From an uncultured Bacilli bacterium (GTDB lineage Bacteria; Bacillota_I; Bacilli_A; RFN20; DUOF01), in assembly GCA_944363575.1 (NCBI GenBank), contig CALVUJ010000001.1:1-64000 (forward strand): DNA of 64,000 bases, written 5' to 3'. Made by a program: the position numbers and the translations under genes. This document shows positions 53,733-62,104 of the stretch, one piece after another; the stretch's first letter is position 1, and the number at the start of each line of letters is the position of its first letter. The notes under the pieces are model-generated. The model saw only the letters and a program-made list of their open reading frames with translations, was not told where the DNA came from and did no database searches.

Positions 53733-54278
53733 TTAGATACTCATGATATCTTTTTCTTTATTTTTAGCAATAGTGTCAATTTTCTTTATGAATTCATCAG
53801 TAAGTTTTTGAACATTATCTTCAAAGCCTTTTTTAGCATCTTCAGAAACTTCTTTATTCTTTTTAATAGTGTCATTAGCATCTCTACGAATGTTTCTAAT
53901 AACAACTTTAGCATCTTCACAATAACGAGATACTTGTTTACATAATTCTTTTCTTCTTTCTTCAGTTAAAGCAGGAATAATAATTCTTATAACAGTTCCA
54001 TCATTATTAGGAGTTAATCCTAAATTAGCTTCAACGATAGCCTTTTCTATTTCTTTTAAAGTGCTTTTATCATAAGCTTTAATTAATAACATTCTAGGTT
54101 CAGGTATAGAAATAGAAGCTACTTGATTTAATGGTGTTTTAAAACCATAATACATAACTTCTACTCTATCAAGGATACTAGCACTAGCAATACCTGTTCT
54201 TACTGTAGATAGTTCACTTTCGTATGAATCAATTGATTTTGACATTTTTGCTTTTGTGTTTTCAATTAAATTATCCAT
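53733..54278 (-). CDS. frr: Ribosome recycling factor
   Basis: The 181-residue protein has VRTGIASASILDRVEVMYYG, PLNQVASISIPEPRMLLIKA, NDGTVIRIIIPALTEERRKE and the helix ending RRDANDTIKKNKE. It splits post-termination ribosomes with EF-G. It is one base downstream of pyrH. Full family length. Confidence 0.97.
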   Translation of the reverse strand: MDNLIENTKAKMSKSIDSYESELSTVRTGIASASILDRVEVMYYGFKTPLNQVASISIPEPRMLLIKAYDKSTLKEIEKAIVEANLGLTPNNDGTVIRIIIPALTEERRKELCKQVSRYCEDAKVVIRNIRRDANDTIKKNKEVSEDAKKGFEDNVQKLTDEFIKKIDTIAKNKEKDIMSI

Positions 54279-54279
54279 T

Positions 54280-55002
54280 TTACATTTCCTCTCCTACAAA
54301 GGTTCCTATTTCTTGACCTTTGACAACGTTAATTATAGCATCTTTTTCATCCATATTAAAGATTATTAAATTAATTTTATTACTTTGACATAATGTAACA
54401 GCATTTAAATCAATAACCTCTAGTTTTTTATATAAAATTTCATCATAAGAAATCTTATCATATTTAACAGCATCTTTATATTTATTAGGATCTTTATTAT
54501 ATACTCCATCTACACCATTTTTAGCCATTAAAATTACATCGGCTTTCATTTCACTTGCTCTTAATGCTGAAGCAGTATCGGTAGAGAAGTATGGGTTACC
54601 TGTTCCTCCAGCAAAGATAACAACTTTTTTATTAGATAAATGTTTTAAAGCTTTTAAATAGATGTAAGGCTCGCAAACTTGATTAATGTTAATAGCACTC
54701 ATAACAACATTAGCTACTCCTAAAGCATCTAAAACGGCTTTAAAAGCAAGTGAATTAAAGATAGTAGCTACCATACCCATGTAATCAGCAGGGGTTCTCT
54801 CAATAGATAATTCTTCACAATATTTACCCCTAAAGATATTACCTCCACCAATAACAATTCCTATTTCTACACCATTTTCTACTAAAGTTTTAACTTGCTT
54901 TCCTACTTCAAACATAACATCTTTATTTAAAACTTTGCTAGATTTTTCTTCACCCATTAAAGCTTCGCCACTTAACTTAAGTAAAATCCTATTATATTTC
55001 AT
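54280..55002 (-). CDS. pyrH: UMP kinase
   Basis: The 240-residue amino-acid-kinase-fold enzyme makes UDP from UMP. It has ILLKLSGEALMG, VIGGGNIFRG, DYMGMVATIFNSLA, FAGGTGNPYFSTDTASALRA and KNGVDGVYNKDPNKY. It follows tsf after a hairpin (55021-55045), so some read-through is expected. Confidence 0.96.
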   Translation of the reverse strand: MKYNRILLKLSGEALMGEEKSSKVLNKDVMFEVGKQVKTLVENGVEIGIVIGGGNIFRGKYCEELSIERTPADYMGMVATIFNSLAFKAVLDALGVANVVMSAININQVCEPYIYLKALKHLSNKKVVIFAGGTGNPYFSTDTASALRASEMKADVILMAKNGVDGVYNKDPNKYKDAVKYDKISYDEILYKKLEVIDLNAVTLCQSNKINLIIFNMDEKDAIINVVKGQEIGTFVGEEM

Positions 55003-55020
55003 AATATAGTTCCTCCTATT

Positions 55021-55045
55021 AAAAAGACGCTCACAAGAGCATCTT
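55021..55045 (-). terminator. Intra-operon terminator/attenuator between tsf and pyrH
   Basis: Minus strand AAGATGCTC, loop TTGT, GAGCGTCTT with T run. It would lower expression of pyrH and later genes relative to rpsB-tsf. Confidence 0.7.
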
Positions 55046-55049
55046 AAAA

Positions 55050-55937
55050 TTATTTTCCTACTTGATTCATAACTTCTTCAGCAAAGTTATCTTCTCTTTT
55101 TTGTAATCCTTCACCAACAGCATATCTAACAAATTTAGTAACAGTAGCACTATATTGTTTAAGATATTTACTAACACTTATACTAGGATCTTTAACAAAT
55201 GGTTGTTCTACTAAACTGATTTCGGCTTTCCATTTATTAATTTTTCCTTCTAAAATCTTTTGAAGTGCTGCTTCAGGTTTATCTTTTAATTTTTCATCAT
55301 TTTGAGCAGCCATTGTTTGGATATGTAATTCTTTTTCTGTTTCTTCTGCAGGAATATCAGTAGTATTTACATATAAAGGGCTAGAAGCAGCAATATGCAT
55401 AGCTACATCCTTAGCAATATCAGTTCTATCAGTGTTTGTTACAATACATACAGCACCAATTTTTCCACCCATGTGTAGGTAGCTTCCAAATGAATCGTTG
55501 CTAGTTTTTTCTAATAAAGTAACTCTTCTTAAAGTTAATTTTTCACCAATAGTAGCAGTGTTAGCTACGATAGCATCGTTAACAGTAGCACCATTTAATG
55601 GAGCCTTTAAAGCTTCTTCTAAAGTTGTTGCTTTTGCTTTTAATGCAGCAGTTGCAATCTCATTAACAAAATTAATGAATTTTTCATTTTTTGCTACGAA
55701 ATCAGTTTCAGAATTTACTTCACATATTAAAGCATAATTTCCTTCAGTAGCAATTGTAGTTAAGCCTTCAGCAGCTATTCTATCAGCTTTTTTTGCAGCT
55801 TTAGCAATCCCTTTTTCTCTTAACCAATCACTAGCCTTATCAATATCAGCATTACATTCAACAAGAGCTTTTTTACAATCTAGCATTCCAGCACCTGTTC
55901 TTTCACGTAAATTTTTGATTAATTCAGTAGTTATCAT
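55050..55937 (-). CDS. tsf: Elongation factor Ts
   Basis: The 295-residue protein has the UBA-like start LIKNLRERTGAGMLDCKKAL, the EF-Ts box INFVNEIATAA near DFVAKNEKF, and core repeats. It reloads EF-Tu with GTP. It follows rpsB with a 2-base gap. Confidence 0.97.
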   Translation of the reverse strand: MITTELIKNLRERTGAGMLDCKKALVECNADIDKASDWLREKGIAKAAKKADRIAAEGLTTIATEGNYALICEVNSETDFVAKNEKFINFVNEIATAALKAKATTLEEALKAPLNGATVNDAIVANTATIGEKLTLRRVTLLEKTSNDSFGSYLHMGGKIGAVCIVTNTDRTDIAKDVAMHIAASSPLYVNTTDIPAEETEKELHIQTMAAQNDEKLKDKPEAALQKILEGKINKWKAEISLVEQPFVKDPSISVSKYLKQYSATVTKFVRYAVGEGLQKREDNFAEEVMNQVGK

Positions 55938-55939
55938 GA

Positions 55940-56767
55940 TTATCCCTCCATTTTTTCTTCTTTAACTTCTTCTTTTTTCTCTTGTTCTAAAGCTTCTTGC
56001 ATTGAAACTTCACCTTCAGCATCAGGAGTGTATGCTATTACTGGTTGACCTCCCTTAGCTTCTACTACAGCATCTGCCATAACTGATACAAGTAATTTAA
56101 TAGACTTTGTAGCATCATCGTTACCAGGAAGAATGTAGTCAACATCATCTGGATCACTATTAGTATCAACAATACCAAATACAGGTATATTTAACTTTCT
56201 AGCTTCTAAAACAGCATTGTGTTCTAAACGAGGATCTACAACAAAAATAGCATTAGGTACTCTTCTCATTTCTTTAATTCCACCTAAGTTCTTTTCTAAT
56301 TTTTCAGCTTCTCTTTTTAAACCGATAACTTCAATCTTAGGTAAAATGTCAAATGTACCATTTTCTTCCATCTTTTCTATATCTTTTAATCTTTTAATAC
56401 TTTTTTGAATTGTTTTAAAGTTAGTCATTGTTCCACCTAACCATCTATTAGTTACGTAGAATGATCCACTTCTTAAAGCTTCTTCTCTAATAATTTCTTG
56501 AGATGTTCTTTTTGTTCCAACAAATAAAACTTTTCCACCATCTTCAACGATTTTCTTTAAAGCATTATAAGCTTCTTCAATCTTAACTGCTGATTTTTCT
56601 AAATCGATGATATAGATACCATTTCTAGCAGTGTAGATATATTTTTTCATTTTAGGATTCCAACGTCTAGTTTGATGTCCAAAATGAACGCCTGCTTCTA
56701 ATAATTTTCTAGTAGTAATAACTGGAGCAGTTTCAGTTTGTACTACGTTTGCACTTTCTTCACTCAT
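55940..56767 (-). CDS. rpsB: 30S ribosomal protein S2
   Basis: The 275-residue protein has [60 protein letters not shown] and [18 protein letters not shown], plus an acidic C-terminal tail. It is the first gene of the operon. Confidence 0.98.
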   Translation of the reverse strand: MSEESANVVQTETAPVITTRKLLEAGVHFGHQTRRWNPKMKKYIYTARNGIYIIDLEKSAVKIEEAYNALKKIVEDGGKVLFVGTKRTSQEIIREEALRSGSFYVTNRWLGGTMTNFKTIQKSIKRLKDIEKMEENGTFDILPKIEVIGLKREAEKLEKNLGGIKEMRRVPNAIFVVDPRLEHNAVLEARKLNIPVFGIVDTNSDPDDVDYILPGNDDATKSIKLLVSVMADAVVEAKGGQPVIAYTPDAEGEVSMQEALEQEKKEEVKEEKMEG

Positions 56768-56925
56768 TAGTAAAGTCCTCCCTTTCGTTTTTCCTCCATC
56801 AACTACTTTTTCTCACTCTTAATCTGGCACCTTTGCCTAAGAGCACTTGAGAAATTGACCATTGATGTGTGTATTAGTTGTTTTACAACCTTGTGTATTC
56901 TAGCATATATTTAAGTTTGGTTCAA
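56768..56925 (-). promoter_or_regulatory. rpsB operon promoter and structured leader
   Basis: Minus strand: TTGAAC (complement of 56920-56925), 17 bp, TAGAAT (complement of 56897-56902). The about 120-base leader contains CTCTTA...TAAGAG pairing around GGCAAAGGTGCC, a possible S2-binding or attenuation element. The ribosome site is AAAGGGAGG. Confidence 0.6.
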
Positions 56926-56992
56926 GGTATTAATTATATTAATTTTATGCACGGGACAATAGTTTAGTGCATATATTTTAATGGTGATATAT

Positions 56993-57352
56993 ATGGATAA
57001 ATTAGAAGAGTTTAAAAGTTTTATTAAGGATAAACCTTTTTTAAAAAGGAAAGTAGATAATAAGGAGACTACTTGGCAAAGTTTATATGAGACGTATGAT
57101 TTATTTGGCGAAGAGGCAGATGTTTTTAAGGAAGAGAGAAATGTTAACGAGACTACAGTTAATAATGTAAACAACAACAATAATAATGGGAGTATATTAA
57201 AGATGCTAGAAGGGGTTAATTTGGATAAGATTAGTGAAAATTTAGAAGGAATGAAAAAAATATTAGGGGTGCTTGGAGAATTTACGAGGAAAGAAGATCC
57301 TAAAGTTACTAGAAGGTCGATGCCTAGGACTCCAAGGAGGTATGATGATTAA
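56993..57352 (+). CDS. ylbD: YlbD-like putative spore coat protein
   Basis: The 119-residue protein begins MDKLEEFKSFIKDKPFLKRK and then TTWQSLYETYDLFGEE, the start pattern of YlbD coat proteins. It is followed by an Asn-rich linker (NNVNNNNNNG), an amphipathic helix and a basic Arg/Pro tail. The assignment is helped by ylbE and ylbF following in order, as in Bacillus. ATG 56993 has a GGTGA site. Confidence 0.65.
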   Translation: MDKLEEFKSFIKDKPFLKRKVDNKETTWQSLYETYDLFGEEADVFKEERNVNETTVNNVNNNNNNGSILKMLEGVNLDKISENLEGMKKILGVLGEFTRKEDPKVTRRSMPRTPRRYDD

Positions 57353-57567
57353 TGAGAAGTAATGTAGTGGCTATTTTAGATAAAGATCCTGATTATTGGA
57401 AATTTTTAAGAGAGAAGCCATATTGGCATCGTGTTTTAAGTGTTGATAGCAGTAAAATTAGAGATTTTTTAGAAGATTATAAGGTAACGAGAAGGAAAAG
57501 GTTTATTGATAAGGTTGAAGATACATCTAATTTATTAACGATAGTGCAAGCAATGATGGAGGAGTAA
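57352..57567 (+). CDS. ylbE: YlbE-like protein
   Basis: The 71-residue protein VVAILDKDPDYWKFLREKPY with WHRVLSVDS and ...LLTIVQAMMEE follows the YlbE-like family pattern (FIRxxPxWYRxL and the C-terminal QAMM). Its start overlaps the ylbD stop (TAATG). The AGGAGG site lies inside ylbD. Function is unknown; it is a conserved neighbour of ylbD and ylbF. Confidence 0.65.
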   Translation: MRSNVVAILDKDPDYWKFLREKPYWHRVLSVDSSKIRDFLEDYKVTRRKRFIDKVEDTSNLLTIVQAMMEE

Positions 57568-57614
57568 CTATTGTTATTTAATAATTATTTTTGTATAATC
57601 TTCAGGGTGATTTT

Positions 57615-57986
57615 ATGAATAATAGTGATATTCTAGTTTTAACATATGAATTAAAAGATAAAATTAAAGAGAGTAGTTTTTATTTAGATTTAAAAGAGAA
57701 AGAAAAGAGCATGTTAGAAGATGATGAATGCTTTAAACTTTTGAGCGAGTATCAAAAAGTTCAAGAAGAGTATAATGAGGCTAAAAGGTTTGAAAAATAT
57801 GGTGGGAAAGTAGAGGAAAGATTGAAAGAACTTAGTGAAATAAAGTATAGGGTAGATGAAAATGAATTAGTAAAGGCATATAATTTAGCATATAAAACGA
57901 TGGTTAAGGAGTTAAAGAAAATAGAAAAGATTGTTTTTAAAGATATTATTGAAGAGAGAAGAAAATTAGTGATAGAAGAAGAGTAA
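57615..57986 (+). CDS. ylbF: YlbF/YmcA-family regulator
   Basis: The 123-residue helical protein has ILVLTYELKDKIKESSFYLD, LLSEYQKVQEEYNEAKRFEK and LVKAYNLAYKTMVKELKKIE. YlbF-type proteins form a complex that steers RNase Y and affects sporulation and competence in Bacillus. ATG 57615 has an AGGGTGA site. Its 3' end overlaps the convergent ylbJ by 41 bases. Confidence 0.7.
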   Translation: MNNSDILVLTYELKDKIKESSFYLDLKEKEKSMLEDDECFKLLSEYQKVQEEYNEAKRFEKYGGKVEERLKELSEIKYRVDENELVKAYNLAYKTMVKELKKIEKIVFKDIIEERRKLVIEEE

Positions 57987-58881
57987 ATATTGATATTATT
58001 AGGCGATTAGTGATGAATTGTTTAGTGTTTAGTTTGGCATCTTCAATAAAAAGTGAAGCTTGCATGATTGATGAAAGTCCTGAAAAAGGAAGAATGAAAC
58101 TTAATAGAATTGTTTTGTATTTAAAGGATGATTTAGATAATTTTATTGAGGGCATAGAAAATTCAATTAGACCTTGGAAAAAATAGGAATAATTATTAGA
58201 AATTATGTTTTGAATTATTAAACAAGGGATACTGAAAATGACAATAATTCCTAGAATATTTATTAGAGTATTAAAAGATATTTTTATAGTTTCTTGAAGG
58301 GATTTGATTAGATTAAAGTTAGTTAATTTTAATTTGATTATTTGGAGTGTTTCTTTGAAGGTAAGAAGATAGTTTTCTTCTTTTTTTACCTTAAAAGAAG
58401 ATAAATAAAGGAAAGAAAAACTTGTTAGATACAAGGATAATATTAGAAAAATAAATTGATTTAAAGTAAGATTAGGTTTTAAAATTGCAAATAAAAAACT
58501 AAAAGAAGGAAAGAAAATGTAGTTTATTAATCTTTGGGCTTCATTTTTTGTTATTTCATTATTTTTTAACATTATAGAGGTAAAAATAGCGCTGCTTGGG
58601 AATCCATTTAACAGTGATATTAAAATGATACTGGCTCCTTTACCACTTATTTTAAATAAAGGATAACTGATGTATTGAAAGAAGTAAGCGATTAGGTCAA
58701 TGATGCCTAATTTGATGATTAATTGATTAAGGATTAAGAAAGGTAAAAGGGCTGGTAATATAGTTTTAGAGAAAGTTAGTAAGGTTTTTGCCGTAGAATA
58801 ATTTATTTCTTTTATGTTAATAAGGGAATAAATCATAAAAATAAAGAAGAAAAGAAGAAAAATTAGGTTGATTTTTTTCAT
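57946..58881 (-). CDS. ylbJ: Sporulation integral membrane protein YlbJ
   Basis: The 311-residue protein has about eight membrane helices and nucleoside-recognition (Gate-like) motifs: LPALLPFLILNQLI and LLNGFPSSAIFTSIMLKNNE, and later FILPFSGLSSIMQASLFI. In Bacillus YlbJ is made under sigma-E and is needed for spore cortex formation. Its place beside ylbD-F supports the call. ATG 58881 has a GGTGA site; the 66-base upstream extension lacks one. Confidence 0.75.
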   Translation of the reverse strand: MKKINLIFLLFFFIFMIYSLINIKEINYSTAKTLLTFSKTILPALLPFLILNQLIIKLGIIDLIAYFFQYISYPLFKISGKGASIILISLLNGFPSSAIFTSIMLKNNEITKNEAQRLINYIFFPSFSFLFAILKPNLTLNQFIFLILSLYLTSFSFLYLSSFKVKKEENYLLTFKETLQIIKLKLTNFNLIKSLQETIKISFNTLINILGIIVIFSIPCLIIQNIISNNYSYFFQGLIEFSMPSIKLSKSSFKYKTILLSFILPFSGLSSIMQASLFIEDAKLNTKQFITNRLIISIFTLLLSLIFFSLQ

Positions 58882-58941
58882 AGTTTCACCATTAAAGTTT
58901 ATTATTTTGGAGACTAAATAATGATAATAGGTTAAATGACT

Positions 58942-58970
58942 ACACAAAAAAGTTTTTTATACATACATTA
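58942..58970 (+). promoter_or_regulatory. Sigma-K-like sporulation promoter of the coat gene
   Basis: CATACATTA (58962-58970) matches the sigma-K -10 form CATANNNTA, with AC at the -35 (58942-58944) about 17 bp before. No sigma-A-like pair is seen upstream of the coat gene. Confidence 0.5.
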
Positions 58971-58995
58971 GATTGAAAGAAGGAGGGATTATCCC

Positions 58996-59277
58996 ATGAA
59001 TCAAAATATGAATACAGGATGCGGCTGCAACAATCAATGCCCATGTCCACCACTTGAACCAATTGTTATGCCATGCAGAACATGCACAATTACTAGATGT
59101 TTTCCTATTGAACAACCAGTAATTTGTCCTACACACATTCATAGAGTAAATAGATACGTACCTGTTCCAAGATATTATCAAACTAGCAGTACTAGTGAAG
59201 AAACAGTATGTCCTGGACAAGCAGCTCAAGGTATCACTGGCAACGTAGGTCAAACTGGCGACTTCAACATGCAATAA
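58996..59277 (+). CDS. CotD-like spore coat protein
   Basis: The 93-residue Cys/Pro-rich protein has TGCGCNNQCPCPP, then PIVMPCRTCTITRCFPIEQP, VICPTHIHRVNRYVPVPRYY. The order P-I-V...C/T...I-C-P-T-H-I-H...N-x-x-x-P resembles inner coat protein CotD. Many Cys suit cross-linking in the coat. AAGGAGGG precedes ATG 58996 and a sigma-K-like promoter lies upstream, so late mother-cell expression is expected. Confidence 0.6.
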   Translation: MNQNMNTGCGCNNQCPCPPLEPIVMPCRTCTITRCFPIEQPVICPTHIHRVNRYVPVPRYYQTSSTSEETVCPGQAAQGITGNVGQTGDFNMQ

Positions 59278-59303
59278 CATTATAAAGATATTACTTCTTT
59301 TAT

Positions 59304-59334
59304 AATCGCTGGGTTTTATAGCTCAGCGATTTTT
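59304..59334 (+). terminator. Terminator of the coat gene
   Basis: AATCGCTGGG, loop, CTCAGCGATT and T run. It overlaps the end of the convergent gene. Confidence 0.75.
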
Positions 59335-59765
59335 ATATACTTTAAAAAGTTATCGTAATTGCCATTATATATCTCTTTTATGGTTATTAAGGTATTTGTT
59401 TGAATTAATGATAAGTACCATTTTTTATTTATAGAATCATAGTTTACTAAATATGAAGTGTTATTTTTAAAGTGAAAATAAAAGATATAATCAGAGTTTT
59501 CTAATGAGTATTCTAATTTAAAGTTTTTTAGTTTTTGGGAAATGATTTTTATAATGTTTTCCGTTTCTATATTATTTATGTAGTATTGATTTTTTAATAA
59601 GTCTTTTTTTATTTTTTTGTAGTCTTTTTTAGTTAATTTAGTTTTGTTAATTAAGTTATTTATGTTTGTTTTGTTTACAAATGAAAAATTATTGTGTAAC
59701 AAGTAATCTTTTAAAAGATTAGTATAGTTTTCAATGTGCTTATTTTTTAAATTTTTTTCGTTCAT
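59316..59765 (-). CDS. Hypothetical protein
   Basis: The 149-residue, Lys/Asn-rich protein has a helical first half (KLTKKDYKKIKKDLLKNQYY) and a beta-rich end (SDYIFYFHFKNNTSYLVNYD). There is no signal peptide or membrane helix. No family is recognised. Composition is more A-rich than neighbours. Confidence 0.45.
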   Translation of the reverse strand: MNEKNLKNKHIENYTNLLKDYLLHNNFSFVNKTNINNLINKTKLTKKDYKKIKKDLLKNQYYINNIETENIIKIISQKLKNFKLEYSLENSDYIFYFHFKNNTSYLVNYDSINKKWYLSLIQTNTLITIKEIYNGNYDNFLKYIKIAEL

Positions 59766-59914
59766 CCATATTCCTCAATCTAATTTTAAAGATATTGTAA
59801 TCTATTGTTAACAAAATTTCAATAAAAGAAAGTTCTTTTTATAATAGATTTAGGTCTATTTTAGATGTGCTTATTAGAAGATAATTATTATAATTTAGAA
59901 GAGGATTTGGGAGT

Positions 59915-60313
59915 ATGAAAATTGATATTAATTTATTGTTTAAGGATGCTAAATATCGTGGTGAATGTTTAGTCTTTTTAAGAAAAGAGAAAGGTTATAA
60001 GCAAAATGAACTTGCTAGAATAATGGATATGAAGCCGGGTACTTTATGGGCTTGGGAGAAGGGCACGGTTGATTTTACGATGGGGAAGTTTGGTAAGGTG
60101 CTTGCTGCTCTTGATATTAATTTGCTTCAATACATTGATACTGATTATGTTACTACAAATGATGAAATTGAAATTAAAGTGTTTTGGGAATTTGTTAATA
60201 CTTTAATACGTAATAAGCAATGGAAGAATAATGGTAAAGAGATTGAAAGTGCTAAGTTTGAAATGTGTAAGGAGTTAGTTAATTTAGTTACAAATTATGT
60301 AGATAAAATATAA
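59915..60313 (+). CDS. XRE-type helix-turn-helix protein
   Basis: The 132-residue protein has one HTH_3 domain (LVFLRKEKGYKQNELARIMD, then GTLWAWEKGTVDF) at residues about 18-55 and a helical C-terminal half with no known effector domain. It is a probable DNA-binding regulator; target unknown. It precedes bofA by 32 bases and could share its transcript. Confidence 0.7.
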   Translation: MKIDINLLFKDAKYRGECLVFLRKEKGYKQNELARIMDMKPGTLWAWEKGTVDFTMGKFGKVLAALDINLLQYIDTDYVTTNDEIEIKVFWEFVNTLIRNKQWKNNGKEIESAKFEMCKELVNLVTNYVDKI

Positions 60314-60345
60314 TTGTGGTATAATAATAGTAGGATGTGATGTGG

Positions 60346-60594
60346 ATGCTAAAAGAAATTTTAATTTATTTAGGGGTTGCTATTGTTTTTCTTGTTATTT
60401 TAAAAATATTTAAGATTAAATGGAAGTTTATTATTAGTTTATTAATTAATATTTTAGTTGGAGGAATAGTGCTATTTTTGGTTAATTATATTCCAGGGGT
60501 TACTTTGGAAATTAATGCTTTAAATGCCCTGTTTGTGGGAATTTTAGGAGTTCCTGCCGTTATTATTTTGCTCATTTATTATTTTGTTAAATAA
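60346..60594 (+). CDS. bofA: Pro-sigma-K processing inhibitor BofA-like
   Basis: The 82-residue membrane protein has helices IYLGVAIVFLVILKIFKI, FIISLLINILVGGIVLFLVN and a C-terminal FVGILGVPAVIILLIYY, the BofA layout including NxxxGxxxLxxxN and LGxPxVxxLL. BofA holds the SpoIVFB protease inactive until pro-sigma-K must be cut. Start is uncertain among GTG 60337, ATG 60340 and ATG 60346; AGGATG spacing favours the last. Confidence 0.75.
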   Translation: MLKEILIYLGVAIVFLVILKIFKIKWKFIISLLINILVGGIVLFLVNYIPGVTLEINALNALFVGILGVPAVIILLIYYFVK

Positions 60595-60597
60595 AAT

Positions 60598-60628
60598 AAA
60601 CTACAAATTAATTTGTAGTTTTTTTTTG
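60598..60628 (+). terminator. Terminator of bofA
   Basis: AAACTACAAAT, loop TA, ATTTGTAGTTT and T run. Confidence 0.8.
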
Positions 60629-60641
60629 CTTTTTTCAAGTA

Positions 60642-60677
60642 TTGACTTTACCTTTTTTTTATACTAGTATTACTAGT
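60642..60677 (+). promoter_or_regulatory. Promoter with overlapping dyad operator
   Basis: TTGACT (60642-60647), 17 bp, TAGTAT (60665-60670). ACTAGT-ATT-ACTAGT (60663-60677) is a perfect dyad over the -10 box and start point, suited to a repressor. Confidence 0.5.
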
Positions 60678-60703
60678 GTTGTTTTATGAAAGAAGGTTTT
60701 AGT

Positions 60704-62104
60704 ATGAATTATGATGTGATAATTATTGGAGCGGGGCCTTCGGGTATCTTTTGTGCTTATGAATTAAAGAAATGTAATAAGAATTTAAAAGTTTTAATTG
60801 TTGAAAAGGGAAGATCTATTGATAAGAGAATTTGTCCTAAAAGAAAGACTTTAAAGTGTGTTAATTGTAGTCCTTGTGCAATTACTACTGGTTTTGCAGG
60901 AGCAGGGGCTTTTAGTGATGGTAAATTGTCTTTATCTCCAGATGTGGGAGGAAATCTTCCTGAAATTTTAGGTTATCAAAAAACAATTGATTTGATTAAA
61001 GAGACAGATGATATTTATTTAAGTTTTGGTGCTGATAGTAAGGTATATGGGATTGATAAAGAAAGAGAAATAGAAGAAATAAGGAAGAAGGCTATTAAGG
61101 CTAATTTGAAACTTGTTGAATGTCCTATTAGGCATTTGGGTACTGAAGAGGGTTATAAAATATATAGTAGGATTCAAGAATATTTGTTAAATGAAGGTGT
61201 TGAAATTGTTTTTAATACGATGGTTAAAGATTTAATTATTGAAGATGGAGAAGTTAAGGGAATTGCTACTGAAAAAGATGAGTATTATGCTAGTGAAGTG
61301 GTTAGTGCTGTGGGTAGAGAAGGTGCAGAATGGTTCTATAATATTTGTAAAAAGCATAATATTGAAACAGAAGTGGGTACAGTAGATATTGGTGTGAGAG
61401 TTGAAGTTAGAGATGAAGTAATGGAAGAGTTGAATAAGAATTTATATGAGGCTAAGTTAGTTTATCATACACCTACTTTTGATGATAAGGTGAGGACTTT
61501 TTGTACTAATCCATCTGGTGAAGTGGCGACAGAGTATTATGATAATGGTTTAGCAGTAGTAAATGGACATGCTTATAAGTCTAAGGAATATAAGACGCAT
61601 AATACTAATTTTGCATTGTTAGTTTCTAAAAATTTTACGAGTCCATTTAAAGAACCTATTGAATATGGTAAAAAGATTGCAGAACTTAGTAATTTATTGT
61701 GTGATGGTAAAATTTTAGTTCAAACTTTGGGTGATTTTAAAAAGGGTAGGAGAACTACTGATGAAAGATTATGTAGAAATAATATTATTCCAACATTAAA
61801 AGATGCTGTTCCAGGAGATTTGTCGTTAGTTTTTCCTCATCGTATTATGGTTGATATTATTGAAATGATAGATGCTTTAGATGTAATTAGTCCTGGTATT
61901 GCTAGTGATGAGACTTTGTTATATGGAGTAGAAGTTAAGTTTTATTCTAATAAAGTGTTAACAGATGATAATTTTGAAACTAGTATTAAGGGGTTAAGAG
62001 CAATTGGTGATGGGGCATCTGTTACTAGGGGTTTAATGCAGGCTTCGGCGAATGGATTAAGTGTAGCTAGAAGTATTATTGAAAGGATGAAAAAGGGTGA
62101 GTAA
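60704..62104 (+). CDS. FAD-dependent oxidoreductase (COG2509-type)
   Basis: The 466-residue flavoprotein has the N-terminal dinucleotide fold DVIIIGAGPSGIFCAYELKK, KVLIVEKGRSIDKR, a Cys cluster (CPKRKTLKCVNCSPC), GFAGAGAFSDGKLSLS and the C-terminal FAD loop RAIGDGASVTRGLMQASANG. This is the uncharacterised FAD dehydrogenase group found in many Bacillota; substrate unknown. The Cys cluster C-x7-C-x2-C-x2-C might bind a metal or Fe-S centre. ATG 60704 has an AGAAGG site. It overlaps the next gene by 8 bases. Confidence 0.85.
   Translation: MNYDVIIIGAGPSGIFCAYELKKCNKNLKVLIVEKGRSIDKRICPKRKTLKCVNCSPCAITTGFAGAGAFSDGKLSLSPDVGGNLPEILGYQKTIDLIKETDDIYLSFGADSKVYGIDKEREIEEIRKKAIKANLKLVECPIRHLGTEEGYKIYSRIQEYLLNEGVEIVFNTMVKDLIIEDGEVKGIATEKDEYYASEVVSAVGREGAEWFYNICKKHNIETEVGTVDIGVRVEVRDEVMEELNKNLYEAKLVYHTPTFDDKVRTFCTNPSGEVATEYYDNGLAVVNGHAYKSKEYKTHNTNFALLVSKNFTSPFKEPIEYGKKIAELSNLLCDGKILVQTLGDFKKGRRTTDERLCRNNIIPTLKDAVPGDLSLVFPHRIMVDIIEMIDALDVISPGIASDETLLYGVEVKFYSNKVLTDDNFETSIKGLRAIGDGASVTRGLMQASANGLSVARSIIERMKKGE

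Noticed and set aside
58957-59280. Minus-strand 107-codon frame over the coat gene
   Set aside because: It is a shadow of the Cys-rich coat protein; the plus strand has the ribosome site, promoter and terminator.
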